DNA from: an uncultured Chitinophagales bacterium
Lineage (GTDB): Bacteria > Bacteroidota > Bacteroidia > Chitinophagales > Chitinophagaceae
Length of the DNA: 6,194 nucleotides
Assembly: GCA_946886475.1 (NCBI GenBank)
Contig: CAMPIQ010000179.1
Location: forward strand, 1-6,194
Direction of reading: 5' to 3'
Both the position numbers and the translations under genes were made by a program. Of the stretch, positions 1 through 6,194 are shown one piece after another; the first letter of the stretch is position 1, and each line of letters opens with the position of its first letter. The notes under the pieces were generated by a model. That model was not told where the DNA came from. It saw only the letters and a program-made list of their open reading frames with translations, and searched no databases.

Positions 1-66
1 ATATAAAAGTCAACCTGTTTGTGGCTGGCCGACCATGAAATTTTCCTTTACAGAGATGCCAGGCCA

Positions 67-80
67 TGAACTTTGAACTT
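67..80. repeat. Tandem heptamer (TGAACTT)x2
   Basis: Two perfect back-to-back copies of TGAACTT run up to the stop codon of the small exported-protein gene on its downstream side. A different heptamer pair sits downstream of metF at the other end of the window. Two copies are too few to exclude chance. Confidence 0.5.
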
Positions 81-610
81 TAGCAACCTTCATCATACAT
101 CACACTAAAGCCGGTTACTTTATTATTAGTTAGATAAAACACAATGAGTTTGCCATCTTCCCCATGCAGCCACACAGTTGAACGGGTCTTGCTTTTGGTC
201 TGGTTGTCGTCTTCATATTCCGGCATTATCTGTATCATGTAATCATTATAAGTGCTGATGATCTTTAGTTTATCATCGCCAATGGATATGCCCGACCTTG
301 TTTTTATTCCGGTGCTGTTGGTTTTAACTTCGTAAATGATGAAACCTGTACTTTTTTCGTTGATATAATCCCTATCCATGATTACCTGATAAGGAACATT
401 TCTGAACAGGATATTCAACGTGTCCCTCTCCCAGTTTTCTTTTTTAAGCAGGTGAACAAGCTTAACCGGCTGGCCGGTTAGTTTTTCCAGTTCAGCCCTG
501 TTCATGCCCAGTTTAATTTCTCCTATGCCAGCCGTTGTAACAGATGCATTATTTTGTGCGTTCAATGAAGAGTAAAAAAGAAAGAGCAGCAGTGATGGCA
601 GGAATTTCAT
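80..610 (-). CDS. Small exported protein of unknown function
   Basis: I do not recognise this 176-residue protein as a named family. Residues 1-18 form a typical signal peptide: Lys at position 2, then a Leu/Phe-rich core, then a cleavage-like LNA before QN. No cysteine follows the cleavage site, so it should be a soluble periplasmic or secreted protein rather than a lipoprotein; the only cysteine is the last residue. Right after the signal, residues 28-48 read GIGEIKLGM...LEKLTGQP. This resembles the opening helix motif (GMt..ev..llG.P) of small BamE/SmpA-like and BLIP-like periplasmic domains, but the resemblance is short and weak. The rest looks like alternating beta strands with many charged residues (about 75-175). 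The ATG at 610 is favoured because it gives a clean signal peptide and has an AAGG just upstream. It is transcribed away from the glycosylase gene and shares no operon with it. Confidence 0.8.
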   Translation of the reverse strand: MKFLPSLLLFLFYSSLNAQNNASVTTAGIGEIKLGMNRAELEKLTGQPVKLVHLLKKENWERDTLNILFRNVPYQVIMDRDYINEKSTGFIIYEVKTNSTGIKTRSGISIGDDKLKIISTYNDYMIQIMPEYEDDNQTKSKTRSTVWLHGEDGKLIVFYLTNNKVTGFSVMYDEGC

Positions 611-811
611 AACCTTAGTTTAATGTAAAGCTACAATAGTGAATTAATTTTCCATATAGATGAATTGCTGCCTGGTTGCAGGGATTACACGAATTGCGGA
701 TCACGAAATACACGGGAGCATAACCAGGTTATTACGAATGGCTATGCTATCATGGGCGTTTACCTTCTCCTGACCGTCTTAGACGGATAGGTTACTTTAA
801 ATTTATAGACA
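611..811. other. Divergent intergenic spacer with degenerate repeats
   Basis: This 201-bp spacer separates the outward-facing exported-protein and glycosylase genes, so it should hold both promoters. No perfect TAnnTTTG element is present. The closest are TAGCTTTA on the minus strand (633-626) and TAAATTTA on the plus strand (798-805), each one mismatch off and neither with a good TTG at the right distance. At 688-716 the hexamer CACGAA occurs at 688 and 702, followed by a related CACGGG at 711, giving a decayed repetitive look. CCTGGTT (671-677) and AACCAGG (722-728) form inverted 7-bp arms 44 nt apart, which is expected by chance in a region this size. Confidence 0.4.
774..786. promoter_or_regulatory. 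Perfect 13-bp hyphenated palindrome upstream of glycosylase
   Basis: CCGTCT and AGACGG flank a single central T, giving two perfect 6-bp arms. The centre is 32 bp ahead of the glycosylase ATG, where an operator or promoter-proximal hairpin would lie. The one-base spacer favours a protein-binding site for a dimer over an RNA hairpin, and no T-run follows, so it is not an intrinsic terminator. The binding factor is unknown, and the regulatory role is inferred from position and symmetry only. Confidence 0.35.
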
Positions 812-1447
812 ATGCAACCGGAATGCTATAGCGAGCGGGATCTGAAATTGATGTTTGGGCAGGTTGCCAGGAATGACAATGATCTTTCCGGCATTATAGA
901 GCAATATGGTTATCCGCCCGATTGGACCAGGCCCAATAGTTTTGAAACGCTGGTGTTGACCATATTGGAACAACAGGTTTCACTTGCTTCTGCTTATGCC
1001 GCGTATAAAAAATTAAAGGAAAGGGTCCCTTTCATTCCTGAAATGGTTTTAAAACTGAGCGATGAAGAATTAAAGAGTTGTTATGTAAGCCGGCAGAAAA
1101 TAATTTATATCCGCCAGCTTGCAGATGCAATTGCATCAGATACCATTAACCTGAAAAAATTTGAAACCCAGCCTGACGATGCAGTTAGAACAGAATTGAA
1201 AAAATTAAAAGGCATCGGCGACTGGACCGTTGACATTTACCTGATCCATGCTTTACGCAGAAAGGATATCTTTCCCACGGGCGACCTTGCACTTGTCAAC
1301 TCCATTAAAATGGTTTTGAAAAAAGAATCCATCAACAAAAAAGAATTGCTGAACATTTCAGAACAATGGAAGCCATACCGATCCTTTGCCACTATGTTGT
1401 TCTGGCATTATTACATCAGGAAAAAAGGGATCAGGATCCTGCATTGA
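812..1447 (+). CDS. DNA-3-methyladenine glycosylase, AlkA-type (HhH-GPD)
   Basis: This base-excision repair enzyme should remove alkylated bases such as 3-methyladenine by cutting the N-glycosidic bond, leaving an abasic site. The 211-residue protein shows the HhH-GPD fold. LTILEQQVS at 49-57 is the usual early-helix signature. The helix-hairpin-helix at about 129-145 contains LKGIGDWTVDIY. The Gly-Pro-Asp-type loop IFPTGDLAL at 153-161 carries the likely catalytic Asp158. The W..YRS.A...FW motif at 186-198 is typical of AlkA and yeast Mag1. The four-cysteine iron-sulfur loop of Nth/MutY is absent, which argues against endonuclease III. It is shorter than E. coli AlkA (282 residues) and lacks that protein's N-terminal domain, so it is closer to the compact Mag1-like group. 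ATG 812 is preceded by an AT-rich stretch without a ribosome-binding site. It converges on fabG with a 48-bp gap. Confidence 0.9.
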   Translation: MQPECYSERDLKLMFGQVARNDNDLSGIIEQYGYPPDWTRPNSFETLVLTILEQQVSLASAYAAYKKLKERVPFIPEMVLKLSDEELKSCYVSRQKIIYIRQLADAIASDTINLKKFETQPDDAVRTELKKLKGIGDWTVDIYLIHALRRKDIFPTGDLALVNSIKMVLKKESINKKELLNISEQWKPYRSFATMLFWHYYIRKKGIRILH

Positions 1448-1495
1448 GTTTTTAATCCTGCCTTTCATTTTAATGCATGCTTTTGAATCTGCTCA

Positions 1496-2251
1496 TCACA
1501 TATACAAACCCCCATCCACCCCTATCACCTGTCCGGTAACATAACTGCTCATATCAGAAGCCAGGAATAAACAAACATTTGCAATGTCTGCTGCGGTACC
1601 AAATTTACCAAGTGGAATTCCGGCTTTGTATTTATCTGCCTGCTCGCCTTCTTTTAAATAAGATGTCATATCGGTCTCCACAAAACCGGGTGCCACAGCA
1701 TTGCAACGTACATTACGGCTACCCAGTTCCTTAGCTACTGATTTGGTAAAACCAATAACACCGGCCTTTGATGCCGCATAACTTGCCTGACCTGCATTTC
1801 CCATCAATCCAATTACAGAACTCATATTAATGATACTTCCAGCTTTTGCCTTCATCATTGGACGGATCACCTGTTTGGTCATATAAAAAACACTATTGAG
1901 GTTGATGCCTATCACATCTTCCCACTGATCCGGCGTCATCCTCAGCAACAAATTATCTTTTGAAATGCCTGCATTGTTAACGCAGATATCAACCGCGCCA
2001 AACTCCTTGACCACCTCATTTACAAAAGATTCACACTGTGAGAAATCGCCTGCATTGCTCCGGTAGGCTTTTGCTTTTACACCAAACGTAGCCAGTTTTT
2101 CCTGTAGTGCATTTGCTTTTTCAGCACTGCTTTCACTCACATAGGTAAAAGCAATAGAAGCGCCATGTTCGGCAAATTTTAATGCAACGCCTTCTCCAAT
2201 TCCACGTGCAGCGCCTGTTACAATCGCAACTTTTCCTTCAAGTAATTTCAT
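1496..2251 (-). CDS. fabG: 3-oxoacyl-[acyl-carrier-protein] reductase
   Basis: FabG performs the NADPH-dependent reduction of 3-oxoacyl-ACP to 3-hydroxyacyl-ACP in the cytosolic type II fatty-acid synthesis cycle. The 251-residue protein is a classical short-chain dehydrogenase. The cofactor-binding TGAARGIG is at 12-19, NNAG at 92-95, and the catalytic tetrad is Asn117, Ser145, Tyr158 and Lys162. Three features favour FabG over other family members: the ISKDNLLLRM stretch at 96-105, PGFVETDMT at 188-196, and a C-terminus ending GVDGGLYM. Length is normal for FabG (about 245). ATG 2251 directly precedes the expected N-terminus and has no Shine-Dalgarno site. A good -7 element lies just upstream, giving a leader of about 15 nt. 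The gene follows GH3 on the same strand after 178 bp and probably has its own promoter. Some SDR enzymes labelled FabG act on other substrates, but the motif match here is strong. Confidence 0.95.
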   Translation of the reverse strand: MKLLEGKVAIVTGAARGIGEGVALKFAEHGASIAFTYVSESSAEKANALQEKLATFGVKAKAYRSNAGDFSQCESFVNEVVKEFGAVDICVNNAGISKDNLLLRMTPDQWEDVIGINLNSVFYMTKQVIRPMMKAKAGSIINMSSVIGLMGNAGQASYAASKAGVIGFTKSVAKELGSRNVRCNAVAPGFVETDMTSYLKEGEQADKYKAGIPLGKFGTAADIANVCLFLASDMSSYVTGQVIGVDGGLYM

Positions 2252-2271
2252 GAGTTGATTTTAGTAGTTAT

Positions 2272-2279
2272 CAAAAGTA
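2272..2279 (-). promoter_or_regulatory. Candidate Bacteroidota -7 element for fabG
   Basis: Read on the minus strand this is TACTTTTG, a full match to the TAnnTTTG element of Bacteroidota promoters, ending 20 bp before the fabG ATG. No clear TTG lies about 19 nt upstream, where only a TTTTA-like stretch is seen, so the -33 part is poor. If used, transcription would begin about 15 nt before the start codon. Confidence 0.4.
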
Positions 2280-2429
2280 ATTCATTCTACTTTTCCATAA
2301 AATGCAGGAAGCAGTATTATAAAAAAAGATGCGGTTGAAGATTAGAAAATGAGAAAGAAAATAAACATCGTTTCTGCTTGCTGCAAGTATCGGTCAACTG
2401 GATTAACCGGCCGGCGCAAACTGAAGTTG

Positions 2430-3944
2430 TTATCTGCCTTTTAAGAAAGCCTTCAATTCTTCCAGCAATTTCCGGTCGTTGCTAAGTCTTGGAACTTTAT
2501 GTTGTCCGCCCAGCTTCCCTTTGCTGGCAAGCCAGTCCTTGAAAGTATTTTTCCTGATGCTGGTTACAATGGGCATCCCTAATGCAATATCATGGTATCG
2601 CTTGGCCTCATAATCGCTGTTGCTGGATTTAAGCGAGGCATCCAGTTCATAAATAAACTGGTTGAGGTCGTGCGGATCCTTTTCAAATTCAATTAACCAT
2701 TCATGGGCACCATTTGCAGCATCTGAAAAATAAACAGGTGCTGCCGTATAATCATTTACTATAGCGCCTGTTTTTTCGGATGCCATGGCAATGGCTTTGT
2801 CTGTATTGTCAACGATCACTTCTTCGCCAAATGCATTGATATAATGTTTCAGCCTTCCCGAAACTTTAATTCGAAAGGGCCTCAATGAAGTAAATTGTAT
2901 GGTATCGCCTATCAGGTAGCGCCAAAGTCCACCTTTAGTTGAAATTATCAATGCGTAATTCTTATCTATCTCCACTTCATCCAGCTGAATGGTTTTGGGA
3001 TGTTCACTTCCATATTCATTGATGGGCATGAATTCATAGAAAATCCCATGATCGCACATCAGTAACATGCCATCTTCATGTACATCGTCCTGCGCGGCAA
3101 AAAAACCTTCCGAAGCATTATACATCTCAAGGTAATTGATGGGTGCACCTATCAGTTTCTCAAATTGTTGTTTGTATGGAACAAAGCTTACTCCTCCATG
3201 CATGTAAAGTTCAAGCCCGGGCCATACCTCCTTGATTGTTGATTTACCGGTGATCTCCAGTACCCTCTTCAATAAAACGATCAGCCAGGTAGGTACGCCG
3301 GCCATGGAGGTCACATTTTCATGGATGGTGGTTTGCGCAAGCTTTTCCAATTTACTTTCCCATTCGTCCATGAGAGCAATAGACAAATCAGGTGTTCTTA
3401 ACCAGTTGGCCCAAAAAGGGGAGTTTTGTAATATAACCGCACTGAGGTCGCCATATTGTACTTCGGCATTCACACTATTGATCTGGTGGCTGCCACCGAT
3501 CACCAAACCCTTTCCGGTTAATAATTCACTATTGGGATGTGCCGCATAATAAAAACTGAGTACATCCTTCGATGCGCGGTAATGATTTTCCTTGAGGCTT
3601 TCATCGCTAACAGGAATGAACTTGCTTTTGTCACCAGTAGTACCACTGCTTTTTGCAAACCAGGTTACAGGTGTGTTCCACAACAGATTTTCTTCTCCTT
3701 TCATCATCCTTTCAATAAATCCTTTAAGCGCTTCGTAATCAAAAATGGGAAGTCTTTTTTTGAAGTCATGAAGCGACTGAAGAGATGAAAAACGATGTTG
3801 CCGGCCAAATTCAGTGTATTGTCCTGCTGCTATAAGATCCTGCCATACTATGAACTGCGCCCGTACTGGATCATTCACCCACTGTTCGATAGACCAGATA
3901 CGCATCCTGGCAAGGGTTGATATGGCAGGGCTAAGCAATTTCAT
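2430..3944 (-). CDS. GH3 family acyl-adenylate-forming protein
   Basis: GH3 proteins belong to the ANL superfamily: they adenylate a carboxylic acid with ATP and, in plants, join it to an amino acid (auxin or jasmonate conjugation). Bacterial members are common in Bacteroidota, and I know of no established substrate. The 504-residue protein shows all three nucleotide-binding motifs: SSGTTGDKSK at 99-108, YNASEG at 275-280, and WRYLIGD ending at 347. The C-terminal domain has GGQHK at 479-483, which may supply the active-site lysine. There is no signal peptide or membrane span, so it is cytosolic. The reading frame extends 12 bases further to a TTG at 3956, but the ATG at 3944 (MKLLSPAIST) is preferred; neither has a Shine-Dalgarno site. 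It follows lptB by 40 bp on the same strand, which suggests co-transcription and a possible envelope-related substrate. That link is inference only. Confidence 0.88.
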   Translation of the reverse strand: MKLLSPAISTLARMRIWSIEQWVNDPVRAQFIVWQDLIAAGQYTEFGRQHRFSSLQSLHDFKKRLPIFDYEALKGFIERMMKGEENLLWNTPVTWFAKSSGTTGDKSKFIPVSDESLKENHYRASKDVLSFYYAAHPNSELLTGKGLVIGGSHQINSVNAEVQYGDLSAVILQNSPFWANWLRTPDLSIALMDEWESKLEKLAQTTIHENVTSMAGVPTWLIVLLKRVLEITGKSTIKEVWPGLELYMHGGVSFVPYKQQFEKLIGAPINYLEMYNASEGFFAAQDDVHEDGMLLMCDHGIFYEFMPINEYGSEHPKTIQLDEVEIDKNYALIISTKGGLWRYLIGDTIQFTSLRPFRIKVSGRLKHYINAFGEEVIVDNTDKAIAMASEKTGAIVNDYTAAPVYFSDAANGAHEWLIEFEKDPHDLNQFIYELDASLKSSNSDYEAKRYHDIALGMPIVTSIRKNTFKDWLASKGKLGGQHKVPRLSNDRKLLEELKAFLKGR

Positions 3945-3984
3945 TGTAACTGGCAAGATAGCGAGAATAGCTAAAGAAAATGGG

Positions 3985-5061
3985 CTAGGCAGAATGCTCG
4001 AGCTGGAATTTTTTGAAGGTATTTAAAAGGGCATCGATCCTGTTGATATCATCATAATCACCTTCCAGGTGTTTTTGAATTTCATTTTTAAATTCAGGGT
4101 CTTTTACCTGGTCTTTAAAAATTTTTATGGCATTGAGCAGTTCTGTTGATGTCTTTTCAAATTCTTCTTCATTAACTTTCTGTTCCAGGTCAACGGGAAT
4201 CTGGTGTTCAACCGCCGTCACTAAATTTTCTGATCTTTCTTTATCAAAATACGCCTGCCTTGCAGATTCAAGGCTGCGTATAATATTCTCAATGCCCGGC
4301 GTAGTATGCAGGTCGTCGTACAGATAATCCTTTCTTTTTAGTTCGAAATTCCTGCCGAGGTAGAGTTTTTTTACCTGTTCATCGGCCGCAAGCTCTTCAG
4401 CAGTTCCGTGTTTATAGATCTTACCCTCTATGAGAAGGTATGCCCTGTCGCAAATAGACAGCGTTTCGGTAACATTATGATCTGTAATGAGGATGCCAAT
4501 GTTTTTATATTTTAACCTGGCAACAATAGCCTGGATGTCTTCCACGGCAATTGGATCAATGCCGGCAAATGGTTCATCCAGCAAAATAAATTTTGGATCA
4601 ACCGCAAGTGCCCTGGCTATCTCGGTACGTCTTCTTTCACCCCCACTCAGCACATCTCCATTGCTTTTTCTTACGTGTGTTAGCCTGAATTCGAGCAGTA
4701 GCGATTCAAGCCGTTCCTTCTGTTCCTTTTTAGTCAGGTCTGTCATTTCAAGTACTGCGGAAATATTATCCTCCACACTGAGCTTTCTGAAAACCGAGGC
4801 TTCCTGTGGCAGGTAACCAATTCCCATCTGTGCCCTTTTATACATGGGAAGCCTGGTAATATTCATGTCGTTCAGGTAAACTTCGCCTTCATCAGGCTTG
4901 ATGAGCCCAACGGTCATATAGAAAGTGGTGGTTTTGCCGGCACCATTCGGCCCTAATAATCCTACAATCTCGCCCTGCTTCACTTCAATGGAAACATGGT
5001 TCACAACGGTTCTTGCCCGATACTTCTTAACCAGGTCTTTTGTATGTATAACTATGCTCAA
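3985..5061 (-). CDS. lptB: LPS export ABC transporter ATPase LptB with C-terminal extension
   Basis: LptB is the cytoplasmic ATPase of the LptB2FGC complex, which extracts lipopolysaccharide from the inner membrane and drives it across the periplasmic bridge. The ABC domain is intact: Walker A GPNGAGKT at 37-44, Q-loop Gln86, signature LSGGE at 138-142, Walker B ILLDEP at 159-164 with catalytic Glu163, and switch His195. The stretches [32 protein letters not shown] and [14 protein letters not shown] are characteristic of LptB, as opposed to amino-acid or other ABC ATPases. The protein is 358 residues, against about 240 for E. coli LptB. The extra part, from about 243 on, is charged, helix-like and of unknown function. 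The start is TTG 5061: the codon immediately upstream in frame is a TAA, and the first in-frame ATG comes after Walker A. GH3 follows closely, and metF diverges upstream. lptF, lptG and lptC are not in the window. Confidence 0.93.
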   Translation of the reverse strand: MSIVIHTKDLVKKYRARTVVNHVSIEVKQGEIVGLLGPNGAGKTTTFYMTVGLIKPDEGEVYLNDMNITRLPMYKRAQMGIGYLPQEASVFRKLSVEDNISAVLEMTDLTKKEQKERLESLLLEFRLTHVRKSNGDVLSGGERRRTEIARALAVDPKFILLDEPFAGIDPIAVEDIQAIVARLKYKNIGILITDHNVTETLSICDRAYLLIEGKIYKHGTAEELAADEQVKKLYLGRNFELKRKDYLYDDLHTTPGIENIIRSLESARQAYFDKERSENLVTAVEHQIPVDLEQKVNEEEFEKTSTELLNAIKIFKDQVKDPEFKNEIQKHLEGDYDDINRIDALLNTFKKFQLEHSA

Positions 5062-5074
5062 TTATTTCTTTTGG

Positions 5075-5103
5075 TAAAAATAACGGTAAACGGTTAGCCC
5101 CAA
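5075..5103 (-). promoter_or_regulatory. Weak candidate promoter for lptB
   Basis: On the minus strand, TTG (5103-5101), an 18-nt spacer and TATTTTTA (5082-5075) resemble the Bacteroidota consensus with one mismatch in the last base of the -7 element. It would give a leader of under 10 nt before the TTG start. The AT-rich setting makes a chance match likely. Confidence 0.3.
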
Positions 5104-5120
5104 TACTTTGAATAATGCTT

Positions 5121-5150
5121 TTGTATTTCGTTAACTGCATATTATGTTTG
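5121..5150 (+). promoter_or_regulatory. Bacteroidota-type promoter for metF
   Basis: TTG at 5121-5123 (within TTTTG), a 19-nt spacer and TATGTTTG at 5143-5150 match the TTG-N19-TAnnTTTG consensus in full. Transcription would start near 5157, giving a leader of about 47 nt. That is too short for a known SAM riboswitch, and none is visible. The -33 element lies back to back with the candidate lptB promoter, 17 bp away. Confidence 0.65.
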
Positions 5151-5203
5151 CACCCTGATGAAACTAATGTTCCATCCCGCCTGTAAAAAGATAATCAATA
5201 CGG

Positions 5204-6157
5204 ATGAAAGTCACCGATCACATAAAACCGAAAGAAGGATCTACGCCCGTTTCCTTTGAAATTTTGCCGCCATTAAAGGGTAAAGGGATCAATGCATTAT
5301 GGGAACACCTCGATCCATTGATGGAATTCAAGCCATCCTTTATCAATGTTACCTATCACCGGAGCGAAAGCATGTTCAAAAAGAAACCCGATGGCACCTT
5401 TGATAAGGTTGAAGTCCGGAAGCGTCCGGGTACGGTTGGAATTTGCGCGGCCATCATGAACCGGTATAAGGTAGATGCCGTAGCCCACCTGATATGTGGC
5501 GGTTTCAGCAGGCAGGAAACGGAAGATGCCCTGATTGACCTGAACTTCCTTGGTGTTGATAACGTACTTGTATTAAGAGGTGATGCGCCCAGGAATGAAA
5601 GTGCATTTGAACCGGAGGCCGGCGGGCACCGTTATGCCATTGAACTTTTACGCCAGGTAACCAATATGAACAATGGAATCTATCTGGAAGAAGACCTGAA
5701 GAATGCAGTTAAAACCAATTTTTGCATTGGGGTTGCCGGTTATCCTGAAAAACATTTTGAAGCTCCGAATATGCAGACAGACCTTGCTTATTTAAAAGCC
5801 AAGGTAGATGAAGGCGCAGAATATGTTACCACCCAAATGTTTTTTGACAACAATAAATATTTTGAATTTGTAAGGCACTGCCGCGAAGCAGGTATCAATG
5901 TTCCCATCGTACCCGGGCTTAAGCCAATCAGTACTAAAAAACAGCTTTCTGTTATCCCCAGAACCTTTCATGTGGACATTCCTGAAGAATTATCAAGTGA
6001 AATATTAAAATGCAAAACTGATAAGGATGTGGAAGTGGTAGGAACGGAATGGTTACTGAAACAATCAAAGGAGCTTAAGGCCAAAGGAGTGCCCGGATTA
6101 CATTATTATACCCTCGGCAAGCCCCACATGGTGAGCAATGTGGTGAAAGAGCTGTAG
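5204..6157 (+). CDS. metF: Methylenetetrahydrofolate reductase
   Basis: MetF is the flavin enzyme that reduces 5,10-methylenetetrahydrofolate to 5-methyltetrahydrofolate, the methyl donor for methionine synthase; it acts in the cytosol. The 317-residue protein has the whole TIM-barrel catalytic domain of the short bacterial form, without the regulatory domain of eukaryotic enzymes. Visible family signatures are SFEILPP at 17-23 with the conserved catalytic Glu19, FINVTYH at 46-52, FAD-contacting LRGD at 124-127, AGYPEKH at 178-184, TTQMFFDN at 209-216 and VPGLKPI near 236. Position 20-21 is Ile-Leu where E. coli has Phe-Phe, a mild substitution. ATG 5204 is chosen because it places Glu19 at the usual distance from the N-terminus; no strong Shine-Dalgarno is present. 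The gene stands alone downstream of a good promoter and diverges from lptB. No methionine synthase gene is in the window. Confidence 0.96.
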   Translation: MKVTDHIKPKEGSTPVSFEILPPLKGKGINALWEHLDPLMEFKPSFINVTYHRSESMFKKKPDGTFDKVEVRKRPGTVGICAAIMNRYKVDAVAHLICGGFSRQETEDALIDLNFLGVDNVLVLRGDAPRNESAFEPEAGGHRYAIELLRQVTNMNNGIYLEEDLKNAVKTNFCIGVAGYPEKHFEAPNMQTDLAYLKAKVDEGAEYVTTQMFFDNNKYFEFVRHCREAGINVPIVPGLKPISTKKQLSVIPRTFHVDIPEELSSEILKCKTDKDVEVVGTEWLLKQSKELKAKGVPGLHYYTLGKPHMVSNVVKEL

Positions 6158-6164
6158 GAATATT

Positions 6165-6178
6165 GAACAAGGAACAAG
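6165..6178. repeat. Tandem heptamer (GAACAAG)x2 downstream of metF
   Basis: Two perfect back-to-back copies of GAACAAG begin 8 bp after the metF stop codon, in a purine-rich stretch that runs to the window edge. The array may continue outside the window. No terminator hairpin is visible between the stop codon and 6194. Confidence 0.5.
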
Positions 6179-6194
6179 AGTTGGTGATTTTTGA

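Noticed and set aside
24..65. CTGGC and GCCAG inverted arms with a 29-nt loop downstream of the exported-protein gene
   Set aside because: The stem is short and bulged, the loop is long and there is no following T-run, so it is not a credible terminator.
1..79. Possible gene ends at the left edge: short plus-strand tails ending at 36-38 and 74-76, and an open minus-strand frame from 66
   Set aside because: Each is under 25 codons and cut by the window edge, with nothing to tell a real gene tail from chance.
1432..1441. Palindrome CAGGATCCTG at the end of the glycosylase gene
   Set aside because: It lies inside coding sequence, leaves no loop for a hairpin and is separated from the later T-run, so it is not a canonical terminator.
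2407..2414. CCGGCCGG palindrome after the GH3 stop codon
   Set aside because: An 8-bp self-complementary GC block without a loop or T-run; it may be chance and could not be supported as a terminator.
3232..4026. Several plus-strand open frames opposite the GH3 gene
   Set aside because: They mirror a gene with strong family motifs on the minus strand, have no recognisable domains of their own and no promoter.
4127..4816. Two plus-strand frames opposite lptB, one Ser/Leu-rich and hydrophobic
   Set aside because: The composition is what antisense reading of a charged ABC ATPase gives, and the sense strand holds all ATPase motifs.
5297..5488. Minus-strand 63-residue frame inside metF
   Set aside because: It lies wholly within the conserved catalytic domain of metF and shows no independent coding signal.

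Overview
This window carries six protein-coding genes from what looks like a member of the Bacteroidota, probably close to Chitinophagaceae. The reasons are moderately AT-rich coding sequence, starts without clear Shine-Dalgarno sites, promoter candidates of the Bacteroidota type (TTG, about 19 nt, TAnnTTTG), and an LptB-type ATPase lying next to a bacterial GH3-family protein. The family assignment rests on sequence character alone and is tentative. No rRNA, tRNA, CRISPR array, insertion sequence or phage gene was seen.

Layout: 1-79 is an edge fragment with no supportable gene. A small exported protein of unknown function (80-610, minus) stands back to back with an AlkA-type DNA-3-methyladenine glycosylase (812-1447, plus). 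The 201-bp spacer between them holds a perfect hyphenated palindrome close to the glycosylase start and degenerate short repeats. The glycosylase converges on fabG (1496-2251, minus), the ketoacyl-ACP reductase of fatty-acid synthesis. Upstream of fabG, on the same strand, lie a GH3-family adenylating enzyme (2430-3944) and lptB (3985-5061), the ATPase of the LPS exporter. lptB and GH3 are about 40 bp apart and probably form one transcription unit. metF (5204-6157, plus), for methylenetetrahydrofolate reductase, diverges from lptB across a 142-bp spacer that holds a near-ideal Bacteroidota promoter for metF and a weaker one for lptB.

Together these are mostly housekeeping functions: envelope lipid supply (fabG), lipopolysaccharide export (lptB), base-excision repair (glycosylase) and one-carbon/methionine metabolism (metF). 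The less understood parts are the GH3 protein, whose bacterial substrate is unknown; a helical C-terminal extension of about 115 residues on LptB; and the small exported protein. I did not find a convincing new multi-gene system. The best leads are the LptB extension, the LptB-GH3 pairing and the palindrome ahead of the glycosylase.
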